Assembly (NCBI RefSeq): GCF_904849725.1
Contig: NC_058519.1
Coordinates: forward strand, 22,861,267-22,925,266
Source: Hordeum vulgare subsp. vulgare
Taxonomy: Eukaryota > Streptophyta > Magnoliopsida > Poales > Poaceae
Reading direction: 5' to 3'
Length of the DNA: 64,000 nt
Shown: one piece after another, positions 31,576-42,737 of the stretch
Layout: each line of letters opens with the position of its first letter
How positions within the stretch are numbered: the first letter of the stretch is position 1
Notes under the pieces: generated by a model
Seen by the model: the letters and a program-made list of their open reading frames with translations, nothing else
What the model was told of the DNA's origin: nothing
Database searches by the model: none
Position numbers and translations under genes: made by a program

Positions 31576-31799
31576 TAGTATCTAGTTTTGTTTTTCTCAA
31601 ACAAATTTCAATGCACACAACCTACTAAACTTTCCTGCGTCTTAGCCTGGAATCACATACGTCTCTAGATGGGTGCGTCTGTGTGCTGTTTATTGTGAGG
31701 CATGCGGCTGGCTGACCTACAATGCCCCGGTGGTAGGACAACCCAGTAGGATGTGGCGCGTCCTGCTGTTGTCACCCGGATTTATTTTTCTTTCGGTTA

Positions 31800-33020
31800 C
31801 TTACATGTTAACTTAAAACGCGGATAGTTCCAAAATAGAAATGTATTTCTGGAATTACAACAGAAATTTTAAAAAATGTTAATATACTATAGGATGTTTA
31901 AAAAATGTAAATACTTTGGTTGTTCAATGTAAAATAATATTTTATGTTTTACAAAAATGTACGTCACAAAAAATATCCCCGCGTTTCACAAAAATGGTCA
32001 TGACAATTAAAACAATGTTACATACAAACGTAAAGAAATGATCATGTGGGTTAAAAAATGTTTATTTCTATTAGAAAAAGTAACATAATATTTTAAGTAA
32101 AACATTATAAAATGTTAGTGTAGTTTTAGAAGACATTATACGTGGTAAAAAAATGTTAGTGTAGTTTAAAATTGCCATTTCTAAAATTCCCATGTATTAG
32201 GAGAAAACAAATCTTACCATGTATTCTTAAAAAGTGCTCAAAACATGTATTCTCAAAAAATGTCCATTACGTACTTAAAAAATGTTTAATTTGTATCTGA
32301 AAAATATTTCACGTATGCTCTTGAAATGTACGATTGTCTGTTGAAAAATAAGATTGATATATAATGAAGAACAAAAAACTGATAAAAAAAGGCAAAAGGA
32401 AGCAAACAAAAAAGAAATCAAAGAAAACGCTATCAGAGCACATTGGCGCACCCGTGTCCCAGCCTTGCCACACCTGCGCTGGACCTCAACATGGGCCTCC
32501 GAATGCTAGACCTTCTTGCTCTCTGGCCCAAAAGTTTGTGCCGTGCACGTAAGCTCCCAGAGCAACTAACTAAGCGGTACCGAAACCCAATTCTCAAAAA
32601 TAATAAAAAAAAGATACCAAAACCTTGTACATGTCATTTTTTATGGTGTCGAGGGCACCACTTTCAGCCTCTGCCACATGTCGCGTGTTGGGCAGTCACT
32701 TAGGATTTTATTTATTTGTTTATATTGGTCTTCGGTGTTTAAAAGAAAAATGTTTTTTTACTTTCATAAGAAGCACAGATTTACTTTCCGTGAAGGCATA
32801 AATTTGCTTCACGAGATGTATAGATGTGCCTCTCGTAAAGGACAACAAACACATTTGCGAGAGGCATTTGCTTCTTGTGGAGGCACAAAATTTCTTTCGC
32901 GAAAGGCACTGTTGTTTCTCTCAAAAAAGGGAGAAATATGTATTTTTACCTGTACGAGAGGCACACATTTGCTTTCATGAGGAACAATTGTGCCTGTTAG
33001 AAAAGGAAAAAAAATGCATT
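31800..33020. repeat. AT-rich region with degenerate short repeats, no gene
   Basis: 31840-32350 is dominated by AAAAAATGTT-like units. 32740-33010 consists of imperfect repeats around GAGAGGCACA and TTTGCTTC (for example 32828-32875, 32881-32910, 32954-32975). I recognise the style from Triticeae intergenic repeats but cannot name the family. The short frames here are not convincing genes. 33020-33690 shows nothing I can identify. Confidence 0.5.
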
Positions 33021-33692
33021 ATCATGTCCGCTCCATGAATGAAGAGGGCACGACATATGCCATGCAATGCACATGGTATCAATATCGATGACTTTAGCTA
33101 CGACATGATCACCAAGTTGAAGGATGAATTAGTATGTGATTTGGAATGACCTCTTTTACATGCCTCCGTATGGACACTTGACCTAGATCAACACCAACAC
33201 TCACTAGATAGGACCTTGATCTAGAGCAACAGCAACACTAAAGTGATGTGAGTAGTAGATCTTGTGCTATCATGTTCATATGAAGTTTTTGTAATGTCTT
33301 TACGTATGCTCCATTCTTATATAATTCTCAAGTTATTTTACCGAAGGTGTAGAGTCATCGATGTAATACCCCTGGGTGCTTGCATGGCGGCGCGTCTACA
33401 GTACGGAGAGACGGGTAGCGGTCCATCTTATATGTGGTTTTAGTGCCTGCGGTTGGGCATTGCTCAATGTGAGTGGTTGGCTTCACCTGTTGAAGTGAGT
33501 TCTTCAACTAGGCGGACACGGTAACTGTTGTACTATGTTGTTCAGATATCGCTCTTGTACAGATAGATTGCCATGATGGTTTACACATATAATTTCACAT
33601 GGGTCTATGTGTGTCATGATAGCGGCTTGGATGTCCTACCACATGCTTGCGTATTCCTCGGCTAGTCATGTACGGATATGTATTGTGTTATA

Positions 33693-33956
33693 CTTCCTAT
33701 GTTTGTAAATGTAAGTTTTTCCAGAGATTTTACTACGGACTACTCCTCCCTCCGTCCCTAAATATAAGACCTTCTCGAGATTTCATTATAAACTACATAC
33801 GGAACAAAATGAATGAATGTACATTCTAAAACATATCTATATATCTATATCTAATCCGCTAGTGAAATCTTTAAAATGTCTTATTTTCAAAACAGAGGAA
33901 GTACATACGAAGCCAGTGAATTTTTTAAAAAGACATATATTTAAAAACGAAGAAAG
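33693..33956. mobile_element. Nested Stowaway MITEs
   Basis: Inner element 33746-33901 (CTCCCTCCGTCCCTAAATAT start, degenerate end AAAACAGAGGAAG, TA flanks). It sits inside an outer Stowaway whose halves are CTTCCTATGTTTGTAAATGTA at 33693 and ATATATTTAAAAACGAAGAAAG ending at 33956. The small frame running through here (33817-34200) is therefore transposon sequence at its start. Confidence 0.75.
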
Positions 33957-33969
33957 TAGATGGCTATCC

Positions 33970-34150
33970 TCTATGTCATCTGACTGTGGTGTCTTGTGCG
34001 TCACCGTCATGGAACACGTGAAACTGAATGTCCAGAGAAAATTCTCAGACGCCGCAGCCAGCATGGGCAAAAGTCTCAGAACACGTGAAAGGCCTTTTTC
34101 CAGGATGAAATTTTCCTTGGAGCTTCGAGGAAGGTTGCATCCTTACCAGT
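33970..34150 (+). repeat. Low-copy repeat shared with 47805-47905
   Basis: Patchy similarity: GTCATGGAACACGTGAAACT, GAGAAAATTCTCAGA, and ATGAAAT at matching spacing. Both copies lie a short way downstream of a Stowaway MITE. No gene recognised; 34150-34900 has no identifiable feature. Confidence 0.4.
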
Positions 34151-34920
34151 ACTTTGTTTGCGAAGATAAAATATTAATCATAGGACGGGATGGCAAATAA
34201 AATATATTAACCCATCCAAATAACTACCTAGTAGTCTAGTACGGTAGTACTCCTACCTGCTAGTGCCGTAGTGCGTACGATGCTTGAGAAGTGCATTGCA
34301 TCATATGCGAAATGTCAAAACGAGCTCCTGATCCCTTAAACTTCGAATATAATTTTGTTAACTTGGGCGCTATGACCCGCGTATAAGTCTTCATCTGTGC
34401 ACACTTCTATTGAATCTCTAATCCTTAATTTGGGATCATATCTGTGAGAGATGCCTAAAAATTAGAGCATCTACAAATTGGAGTTCGTAAATCTGTCCCT
34501 CAAAGTCTGTGGATGTGGCCGATTAGTGACTGAGCGTCCGTTTTAAACCCATATTTATCCGTCCATGCCATCAAACTCATTATTTTCTCTCTTATATGTC
34601 CGGTCATTTGTAGATGGTTTGTGGAGATGAAGAGAGAAAAAAATGATGAATAGAAAAAGAGAAAATAGGGTCCGGAGTGGGACACATCCTACATGGAGGA
34701 GTAACCGGACGCGTCCGTGAGGCCTCATATATTTCCTACATTTGTTCTCAGTATGATGGTTCACAAACGATCCGGATATATAAGGATGATCTGAAGGGTT
34801 CAGTCGTGTCTACTTTCCCTCTCCTGTCCGATCATTGATTGGACGCTTCCACGGACGTTAGACGAGAATTTGAGATTGCTAGTTGTAGATCCTCTTAGTG
34901 CTAAGGTCATATCCAACACA

Positions 34921-35026
34921 AACATCTAAAACAAAAACACTATCTGTCCCTCGGATGCGTCCATGGACAATAAAACATCTAAAACAAAAACACTATCTGT
35001 CCCGCGGATGCGTCCATGGACAATAA
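34921..35026. repeat. Two tandem 53-bp repeats
   Basis: AACATCTAAAACAAAAACAC at 34921 and again at 34974, each continuing to GGATGCGTCCATGGACAATA. The copies differ by one base visible (CCCTCGG versus CCCGCGG). Confidence 0.9.
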
Positions 35027-35178
35027 TACCAGAGCCAACCACCAACACGCTTCCCACACACCTCCTCTGATAGCCAAAACTACCCGGAAGTAGTTCACGC
35101 AAATACGATGGAACTTATAAGAACGGGCAAAATATTCGATATATTTTACATAATCTAGACGATATTCCGTCCATTTAA

Positions 35179-35860
35179 CTAAAAGAACAAAACAATATTT
35201 AAAGTAGATTGTAGCAGACGGTGCCGTCTACGCATGGTCAGGGTTGCCGACGGCACCTCCATCCTTTCAGTGTCGTTGTCATCATCACCGAAGTGGTCCC
35301 TCAAGTGGCTAAAAGGCGCGGGTGCGCCAGCCCTGCGCGTTCGCTGCGTGCCGCTCATGGAGAAGCTGCTCCACTTCCTCCTGCATCGTATGGAGTGTCG
35401 CCGCGTCCAACGCCTACCTTGGACGGAGAGCTCTTGCTCTTCACCCTCCTGGCGGTAGCGGCGGTCTCGCCGAGGGGGCACTCCACGTTGGTATTTGCGA
35501 GCTTTGAGGTGGCGTATGTTTCGCACATTCATCTCCTTGGTGGTCAGAGGCTGGTCGCGCGTCTAGTGCCTTCGCGAGTTCGGCGTCTGCATGGACCCCG
35601 ACCAACGGCTCATCGGACTTCACAAATGCGGAGCAGCGTGATGTACTGTGTCATTCGAACGACGCCGCCTTCCTGTCCGCGCTCTCCTTGGCCACCTTGA
35701 TGATCCCCAACAACGAGGAGCTGTTGCCGCCGCCACCATCGAGGTACCAGAGAATATCAGTAAGGTTGTGAGCAAAGAGGAGTGTTGTGGTGTGTTATGG
35801 ACATCACTGGAGCCGGGCTTAAATAGGCGTGGTCAAGTGAAGGGACGGTAAGTCAGCCTT
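35179..35860 (-). other. Unidentified GC-richer, possibly formerly coding minus-strand segment
   Basis: Minus-strand frame 35532-35179 (117 aa, Arg-rich) and a second frame 35623-35441 overlap. Upstream on that strand there is a TTTAAGCCCGGCTCC region near 35815-35825 and a Ala-rich short frame beginning ATGGTGGCGGCGGC. I do not recognise a protein family. The composition contrasts with the AT-rich flanks, so this may be a decayed gene fragment carried by a non-autonomous transposon. No complete gene can be supported. 35860-36000 has nothing recognisable. Confidence 0.35.
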
Positions 35861-35999
35861 AATGTGACGCAATGGCCAATGTAGGCTTATAGTTTGCCAC
35901 GTTGACATTAAAACAACAACCCCTGCTTTTCCAGTCATGTCGCTCTGAACGGCATCAATGACATGGAGTCACATCCGCTCTAGAACAATGACGATTGAC

Positions 36000-37880
36000 A
36001 TGAATGTACCACAACCGCTGTGCACGGAGAGGGTTTTTCAACGGGAGTGAATTTTGGGTAGTCCAGGGTTGTCGGACGCGTAGGTGGAGGCGGTTCGGAC
36101 GCTCGCAAAGACCTCTAGGTTTGCATTTGGTTTGTGGGATTCGGACAGCTGAATCGGTATATGAACTGATGAGGTACCATCTTGGATGACAATCTTGTTT
36201 GGACAGCTACGTCAAAGCGTAAGCGGGCGTTTTAAGGGTTCACTTAAAAAATGCCCTAAACAACTATAGACTTACCCATTTGGGTTAATTTACGCTAGTA
36301 AACACCTTGAGGTGCAGGGAATGTAACCACCGGGGGTTAACCGCCCGACCGGAACAATTGGTTGCTGCATGGTCAAAGTGAACAAGTGTAGCAAATTGGC
36401 AATATTCAATTATGCAATCCGTACACACTAGCTAATCTAATCACTAAGACGTTCTTCAATAGGTCCAAGAGCCACCCACCAAACTTCTAACACCAGGTGA
36501 CACGCCAGAAAGAGGCATATATATGGTGCATGCATGAACCTGGAGGCTTAACCACCGTAAGGAGAAGTCATGCCACTTTAAAGTCGTTTTGAAATTTTGC
36601 GCAGCCGGATTTACCAATTCAACGTCTTAAGTCGGAGATAGTGTGCAAACATGTCTGATGCATATGTATGCCTACTAGAACAGTATGATTGATGTCTGCT
36701 TCTGGGTAAATCAAGTACACTAAAATTTAATTAGCATGTTAAGCTAAGTGTATGTTACGGAGGTGATTGTTATGGCGATCGGAGTGTGATTATGCGTGTT
36801 TGACGGTCGATGGCAATGGAGAAGATGTGTGTGTGTGTGATGGAAACTTTTCGTCTGTGGGCAAAGTTGCATCACCAGTTCGGTCTTGTTCATCACTTGT
36901 GGCTACTATGGTGGTATTGCCTGGATGGCGAAGCGGATGATCCCCTCGTCGGACCCAGTTCATCAGGGACAAGTAAGGGTGGTTTTACATGTTCTGCAAT
37001 TGTGGTTGTGGATGGCTAATGGAGAGAAGTGGACCATGGAACGGGTCATTGCCAGTGGTTCACCGAACAATGGTGACCCTCGGCAACATCCTCGATCCGG
37101 AGGGATGGATCATGGTACATGGTCTCGTGCTAGTCGAACGGCTTGGTCCTTATTTGTGTCATTATCTTCGTATTTGGAAGCAAGGGAGCAATACTTAAAT
37201 GCTCTAGAGAAGTGCTTCACATATGCGAAATCTCAAAGGAGTAAAATCTTAATGTATGAATGCGTGATGATTATCTGGCAACATGAATGATCTCGGGGTG
37301 TTTAGTTTCACGAGAAGACTTGCTCGAATGGTATATATCCACATGAACCACGGATAACGGAAGATTTACTATATAACTAAATAGTTGATCTGGCTAATCT
37401 ATATCTGTCAACATACAAACATGCCAGCACGACATGTATTCATGCTTGGAAAAAGGCCTATACGCTTCCATTCTATAATGCTATTTTTATTTAACAAATA
37501 TTTAATAACTAAAGTGGTGATCCACATTAATCTATTTCTCTAACGATGGGAAGAGGGTGACCACAATATATTCCCATGAATTCCTTCAAATATATATATT
37601 CCACACAGCCAAATAGCATGGAAATATATTGTGACCAACACCTGTTGCAATGCGGCACAAAGTATCATCAAGTTTTTCATTGTCCTATTGCAAATTTTCT
37701 CTTCTTCTTCATGACCTTGGTGGTCAGTAGTACTAACAAATAAATGTGTAGTTGGAAATCACATATGTGCTTGCTGAGCATGCGTTATTGAAAGATTCTA
37801 CACTACCCACTCTAATCTGGACAAAAGCAAGCACATAACAATATTGTTGTTCTCTTACTACTTATGTAGGAACTCAATTG
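36000..37880 (+). repeat. Unclassified repeat D1, copy 2
   Basis: Aligns with 21879-23560. Extra segments are 36600-36755, whose GCAAACATG..GATGCATATG..ATGATTGATGTCTGCT part is also found in the inverted copy 3, and about 36960-37440, which is absent from copy 1. It lacks the 421-bp MITE. Contains (TG)n near 36826-36840. The frames here (such as 36886-37290) have no recognisable domain. From 37880 to 38870 I see no feature beyond a short direct repeat AAAGTCATTCTAGA / GAAGTCATTCTACA near 38103-38140. Confidence 0.72.
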
Positions 37881-38871
37881 TTGCGACTACAAGTTTCGAC
37901 GTCACCTTCTTGCACCATCGAGTATGCTATATATCCATCACCTTCTTATTCCATGGATGCCACAGCTCCATGAGAAATCGAAATCGAAGCCTCGGCCCAA
38001 TTAATAGTAGATATCCACGTGCAGTATGCAAAGACCATGGTGGACAGTGGAAATGTATCGTGTGCACCACCCTTGCGTTTGTACCATTGCACCGGCCTTC
38101 CAAAAGTCATTCTAGATGTTTCCAGAAGTCATTCTACAAGTGCACCCGCCAAACAAGAGAGTTGCATGTGCAACATTGCATGCGAGGGATGAATGCTGGT
38201 CAAGGAATCAAGATGTTGCATGCAAGCGTGCAAGAGGTTCCCATGTCAGAAGTCCTACCGAGGAAGCCATGCATGCTCACGCTCTAATTCCATTGGGTAG
38301 ACCTCTCCGACTTGAGGAAAGGATACCATGGACAGGGCCGCTACCAACGGTTCACCGGACTATGCTACAACACACTCCGTGATGACCAAGAGGGATGAAG
38401 CACTGGCTCCGTATGACCGTATGTGGTGCTCATTGTAGTGTGTTGTGCGGAAGTGCACCATCATTTCGTGCAGACTATGGACACAGTTACTTGGAGATGA
38501 TAGCTCTAATTTTATTCAACCAATAGGAACTGCGCCTGGTAATATGATTCAAACATATTCAAGAAAAACAGTTCTGCCCACTTGGCATTTTGCATGCACC
38601 TTGCTTACTGACTTGGAACCTTCAAAATCGAACACTAGTCTCAGCTATCATTCAGCGGATAAATTTGCTGATTTGCAGCTATACTTTTTCTAAAAAAAGC
38701 TTGAATATAGATTCATTACCTAGCTAGCAAACATTCGTCGGTACAGTGTATCTTTCTTCTGTAGTTGATGAAAATTGAATTACTATTCATCGCAGTTGAA
38801 CGTTGATTCTCAAAAATTTATTTTTTGGATTTTTAGGTATGCCTCAAGAATATGTCTAATGAACATGGATT

Positions 38872-38990
38872 ACATCATGAGACATATTTACATATACACT
38901 ACAAAATAAATATTTCAGATACATCATGAGATATATTTACATCTACAATTCAAAATAAATATCATTAGATACATCACGACACATAGTTGT
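38872..38990. repeat. Three imperfect direct repeats
   Basis: Units of the form ACATCATGAGACATATTTACAT followed by ACAAAATAAAT, starting near 38872, 38922 and 38972, about 50 bp apart. Non-coding. Confidence 0.6.
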
Positions 38991-39224
38991 AGGCTTTATT
39001 TAATAAGTATTACTGACAATGATGTGTTTCTGTATAAATAAGCTCAAACTCAACAATGTTTGACTTTAAAAAATTCGCACTATATTACGAAGCAAAAAGA
39101 ATTTTCTATTTATACGACAAATGAAGCCAATACATTTTTTTGCTATGAATAAAGCAAATCAGTTAATCCATATAGACTAAATTATGTCATATGTTGGATC
39201 ATTATAGGCCGGATTATGTGATTA

Positions 39225-39442
39225 CTCCCTCCTTCTCGGTTTAGAGAGCATGCGCGTGGTTCTAGATCCTTGATTTGACTAACTGAATATGTGTTATATG
39301 TCATAAAAATATATCGTTAGTTTCTTAAGCGGATGTATCTTCTAAATATTTTTTTTTCATCACATATGATACGTATATATTTAGCTATTTAAATTGTCAA
39401 CCTAGAACTACACGCATGCTCTGTAAACTGAGTCGGAGGGAG
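39225..39442. mobile_element. MITE with CTCCCTCC ends (218 bp)
   Basis: Ends CTCCCTCCTTCTCGGTTTAGAG and CTCTGTAAACTGAGTCGGAGGGAG form inverted repeats, with an internal GCATGCGCGTGGTTCTAG matched by CTAGAACTACACGCATGC. TA flanks are at 39223-39224 and 39443-39444. Stowaway-like. 39443-40240 holds no recognised feature. Confidence 0.88.
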
Positions 39443-40239
39443 TAAGATTTAATCATCAGTAACTCAAACAGTTGGCTCATTGCAATTTATGCCCTTTCCT
39501 TAAAAAAACAGTTGGCTCATTGCATTGATGATATCATGTGTGATATAATATCATCAAATCACCAATTGATTGTTGCTTAGGGCTATCGATTAATACCTTG
39601 TAATACATACATCTAACTAGTATAATAAAAGAAATACGCTTTGAATATATGCTTCACAAGCCACATGATCACAAAACTAGTAAATGTACGCTGACGTTTT
39701 GTATTAATCAACTGGAGGGATTGTTCTTAGCTCGTAGTTCTTTTGCAAAAGTGATATCAAATAAATATTACCCATCTCTGTTGTCTAGACCTAGGTAAAC
39801 AATTTGTCTATGATGATATCCCCTCAGGCTGCTACACCCAACTCTATTGTTTTCTATGACTCTTAGCACGATCATAAGATCAATATGGTAAATTGACCAT
39901 CTTCAAAAAAGTTAGTTATGCTTTTGATTGATGCTGATGATGATTTTACGTTTTGATGCTAGCGTGAGTACTATCAGTTGGCAGACCCTGCTTTAATCAT
40001 GAGGACCATATGAGTTCTCATTGGGAATAGAGTGTTCCATCCCTTGGGTCTATGACATCCCTACAATGAACGTTAAGGAAATCCCGTCGCGAGCTCGTGA
40101 CCTTGCTTGACCTTGGGTAAAAATATGTAAAAACTATTGGCGGTTGGATATCAAAAAGAAATTGTTCCCGGGTTTTCTAATTGAAATCGACAGGAACATA
40201 CACGTCTTGTTTCACAAGAAATAAGTGTAAAAGGGTATC

Positions 40240-40500
40240 TTGCAGTAATATCAGCTGGGTAAGTTTGCCTTCTTTTTCCATTTGATGCAACCCATTCTAC
40301 TGTATAAAATGTATTTAGATTATAATTACTGGTAGTTGCACAAGTTTTGTTAGATAAGGTGTACGGGACTTCCAAAGGGTTGTATCCAGAAATAACCTCC
40401 GAAACAGTTTTCTAGTATATCAGTGGTTGCACGCCTAGGTTTCATTTGGCGTGCCGCTGTTTCTTGTAGATCCTATTGGACTGGTTTTGTTTCTTTCATC
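40240..40500 (+). repeat. Module alpha, copy 2
   Basis: Aligns with 41955-42215: CAGCTGGGTAAG, TTTCCATTTGATGCAACCCATTCTA, GGGTTGTATCCAGAAA.ACCTCCGAAAC, GCACGCCTAGGTTTCATTTGGCGTGCCGC. It is followed by about 770 bp (40500-41270) not present in copy 3, then by module beta, suggesting a later insertion of unknown type. Confidence 0.75.
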
Positions 40501-41271
40501 AATTCTAGCGAGGTACTCCCCTCTTTTCGGTTTATTTAGGGTTTAATTCCAAAATCTCACCAACCAAGGTCGGGGGTGAGTGGTTACGACACCAGGGACC
40601 AGAATTCCTTACCAACGTCTGTTGGAAAAATTGCCGACCAAAAATTTACCAGGAAAATTTTAAATAGGCCGTGGATCAGAAAACCTCTATGCAGTGACAC
40701 CATCGGTCTGGAATGCTTCAACATATATCATCCCACAGTCTGTCATGAATTCTTTTATGGCCTACAGGCCGTCGGTTAGTAAATAACCCCGACCAACAAT
40801 CGAATGCTAACTAGGCAGAATGGCCAAATTTTTAGCGCCAATAACTAACCCAACCTGCGAATATTTCCACCAAAATGAATAGTTTCCTCTTCATTCGTCC
40901 CACCTCAGACGTGTGCAAAGGCAGCCAAATCTCTAGCTCGTTCCCCATGCAGTTTTTCCGACCAACCCGTGTGTGAGTGATGCAGTGTTGTGGTGTAGTG
41001 GGTGGCATAAATTAGTTCGCAAAAGTACTCAATTAATGTGCTTGTTTTTCTCAAAAAATATGGTTACTAGTGCATGTGTAGCCTAAATGACTGAAAAAAT
41101 TGAACTGCATTGGTTAGTTTTCTGTTAATCTTTGCATGCAATGTTTAATGCACCCCAAAATCTAAACATGTGATAGAGAGAAATAAATTGAGATTTGGAA
41201 AACATACAAACAGTTTTTTATATAAGCCATATAAACAAGAAGGGAGGCAGTATCCACAAAAGCCCAAACAA

Positions 41272-41440
41272 ACCCAACTTTGTTTAATGAGGTCTTCTCC
41301 CGAGTGTATCATCGATGACAGTACGGCATCGTAGATGTAAACACGCTGTTTTGGCATATGACTTTTCTTAGATTCGTCTTGGCCCTGGTCAGTATTTCTT
41401 AATCCCACTCGCATGTTGTTGTTAAGTAATCTCATCCTTT
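41272..41440 (+). repeat. Module beta, copy 1
   Basis: Aligns with 42244-42415: TTTGTTTAATGAGGTCTTCTCC, GTAGATGTAAACACGC, GGTCAGTATTTCTTAATCCCACT. Alpha plus beta occur in the same order twice upstream of the gene. Between this copy and the next lie 500 bp with a G15 run at 41587-41601 and no recognised gene. Confidence 0.78.
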
Positions 41441-41954
41441 AGGAGGAAGATGAGTAGATGATAAGTAAATGTTTTAGTATACAAAAAACATCCTTACTGT
41501 CGGTGACTGTGCCTCTTCATTTACAGTACATGTAGTTTTGAGTATTTGTATGTGGGCGACGACGCGGTGTCGACTGAGCTATTTGAGGGGGGGGGGGGGG
41601 GTTGGTGAGAAACCAAAGATGGCAGTCATATTGATTGATTCATGAGTGTTGTTGCATAATATCCAATGTTGAACAATCCTTGATGGAGTGAAGATAATCA
41701 AGAGTGGTTACTTACTCGTTCATGAAGAACCATGGCTGGGCACCGTCATCAAAAGTATTTTGGAATGAACAATAATAGCTTAAATTTTAGCTTGCTTTCG
41801 AGAAATTGTGTAGGGTTACAAGGTCATTAATGGTCATAGAAAAGTTTCACTGGATCCGTTGATTTGTCATTCCTTCCTTGTAAGACGAACTTTGTCAAAG
41901 CTGTTCGGCGGTTTGTCTCGTAAAAAATTCTTTTGCAAGATAATAATATTGTAT

Positions 41955-42415
41955 GCAAGGGTGCCTCACACAAATATCAGCTGAGTATGCATGCTTAGTT
42001 TTCCATTTCATCCGACCCATTCTAACGAACTGAAATTAGAGTTATACCAGGTGCAGAAGTGCAACTTTGGTTAGATATTATGTAAGAAACTGCCTAAGGG
42101 TTGTATCCCGAAACCACCTCCGAAACCGTTTTCTATACAAGTGATTGCATGCCTAGGTTTCCATTTGATGCGCCGCTGTTTCTTCCTTCCTTGTAGACGA
42201 TCCTACCTGACGAGGTTTTGTTTTTTGCAAGCAAACCCGGAGCTTTGTTTAATGAGGTCTTCTCCAGCGCGTACCATCTATAGTATCACAGTACGGCGTT
42301 GTAGATGTAAACACGCAGGTTTGACCTAAGACTTCGCTTAGATTAGTCCTGGCCCAGGTCAGTATATCTTAATCCCACTGGCACGTTGCAGTTAACTAAT
42401 CACATGCCTTATTCA
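41955..42415 (+). repeat. Modules alpha and beta, gene-proximal copy
   Basis: Alpha (41955-42215) and beta (42244-42415) lie next to each other here, ending about 180 bp before the TATA box of the gene. This is the uninterrupted version of the module pair seen at 40240-41440. Likely part of the distal promoter of the gene. Confidence 0.75.
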
Positions 42416-42594
42416 GTAGTAGCTTATAATCATGGATCCACTAGTACATTTTAATTACCACGCGGCTTAATTACACGCTTGAGAGACCGAGCATGGATAC
42501 CACATGTGGCATGTGGTAGTGGGTCGATATTATATGTGGGCAGACAGTTAGATATGGATAGACGCGCACAGAGCCAGACTGATCGATCGGCCAG

Positions 42595-42601
42595 TATAAA
42601 T
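42595..42601 (+). promoter_or_regulatory. TATA box of the cystathionine gamma-synthase-like gene
   Basis: TATAAAT in CCAGTATAAATTACC, about 140 bp before the ATG at 42738. This predicts transcription start near 42625-42635 and a leader of about 105-115 bases. Spacing and sequence fit a plant promoter; start site inferred. Confidence 0.7.
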
Positions 42602-42737
42602 TACCACCGTTGTATACAGATAGGAAGAGCACAAACGAGCAGCTCTGCATAGCTTGTTCATTGTTCTCATCTCAGCTTAGCGAACCTCTTCGATTCCACC
42701 TGTTTTCACTACTCTTCCTCGATCCCACTAGTAATTC

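Noticed and set aside
33817..34200. 127-aa plus-strand frame as a gene
   Set aside because: Starts within a Stowaway MITE; no domain.
36886..37290. 134-aa plus-strand frame as a gene
   Set aside because: Lies in repeat D1 copy 2, has no recognised domain and is not conserved in D1 copy 1.
37844..38287. 147-aa plus-strand frame as a gene
   Set aside because: No domain, no promoter or splice context that I could support, and overlapping frames of equal quality.
41587..41601. Run of 15 G as a G-quadruplex regulatory element
   Set aside because: A single homopolymer run; length is also prone to sequencing error and nothing links it to a gene.
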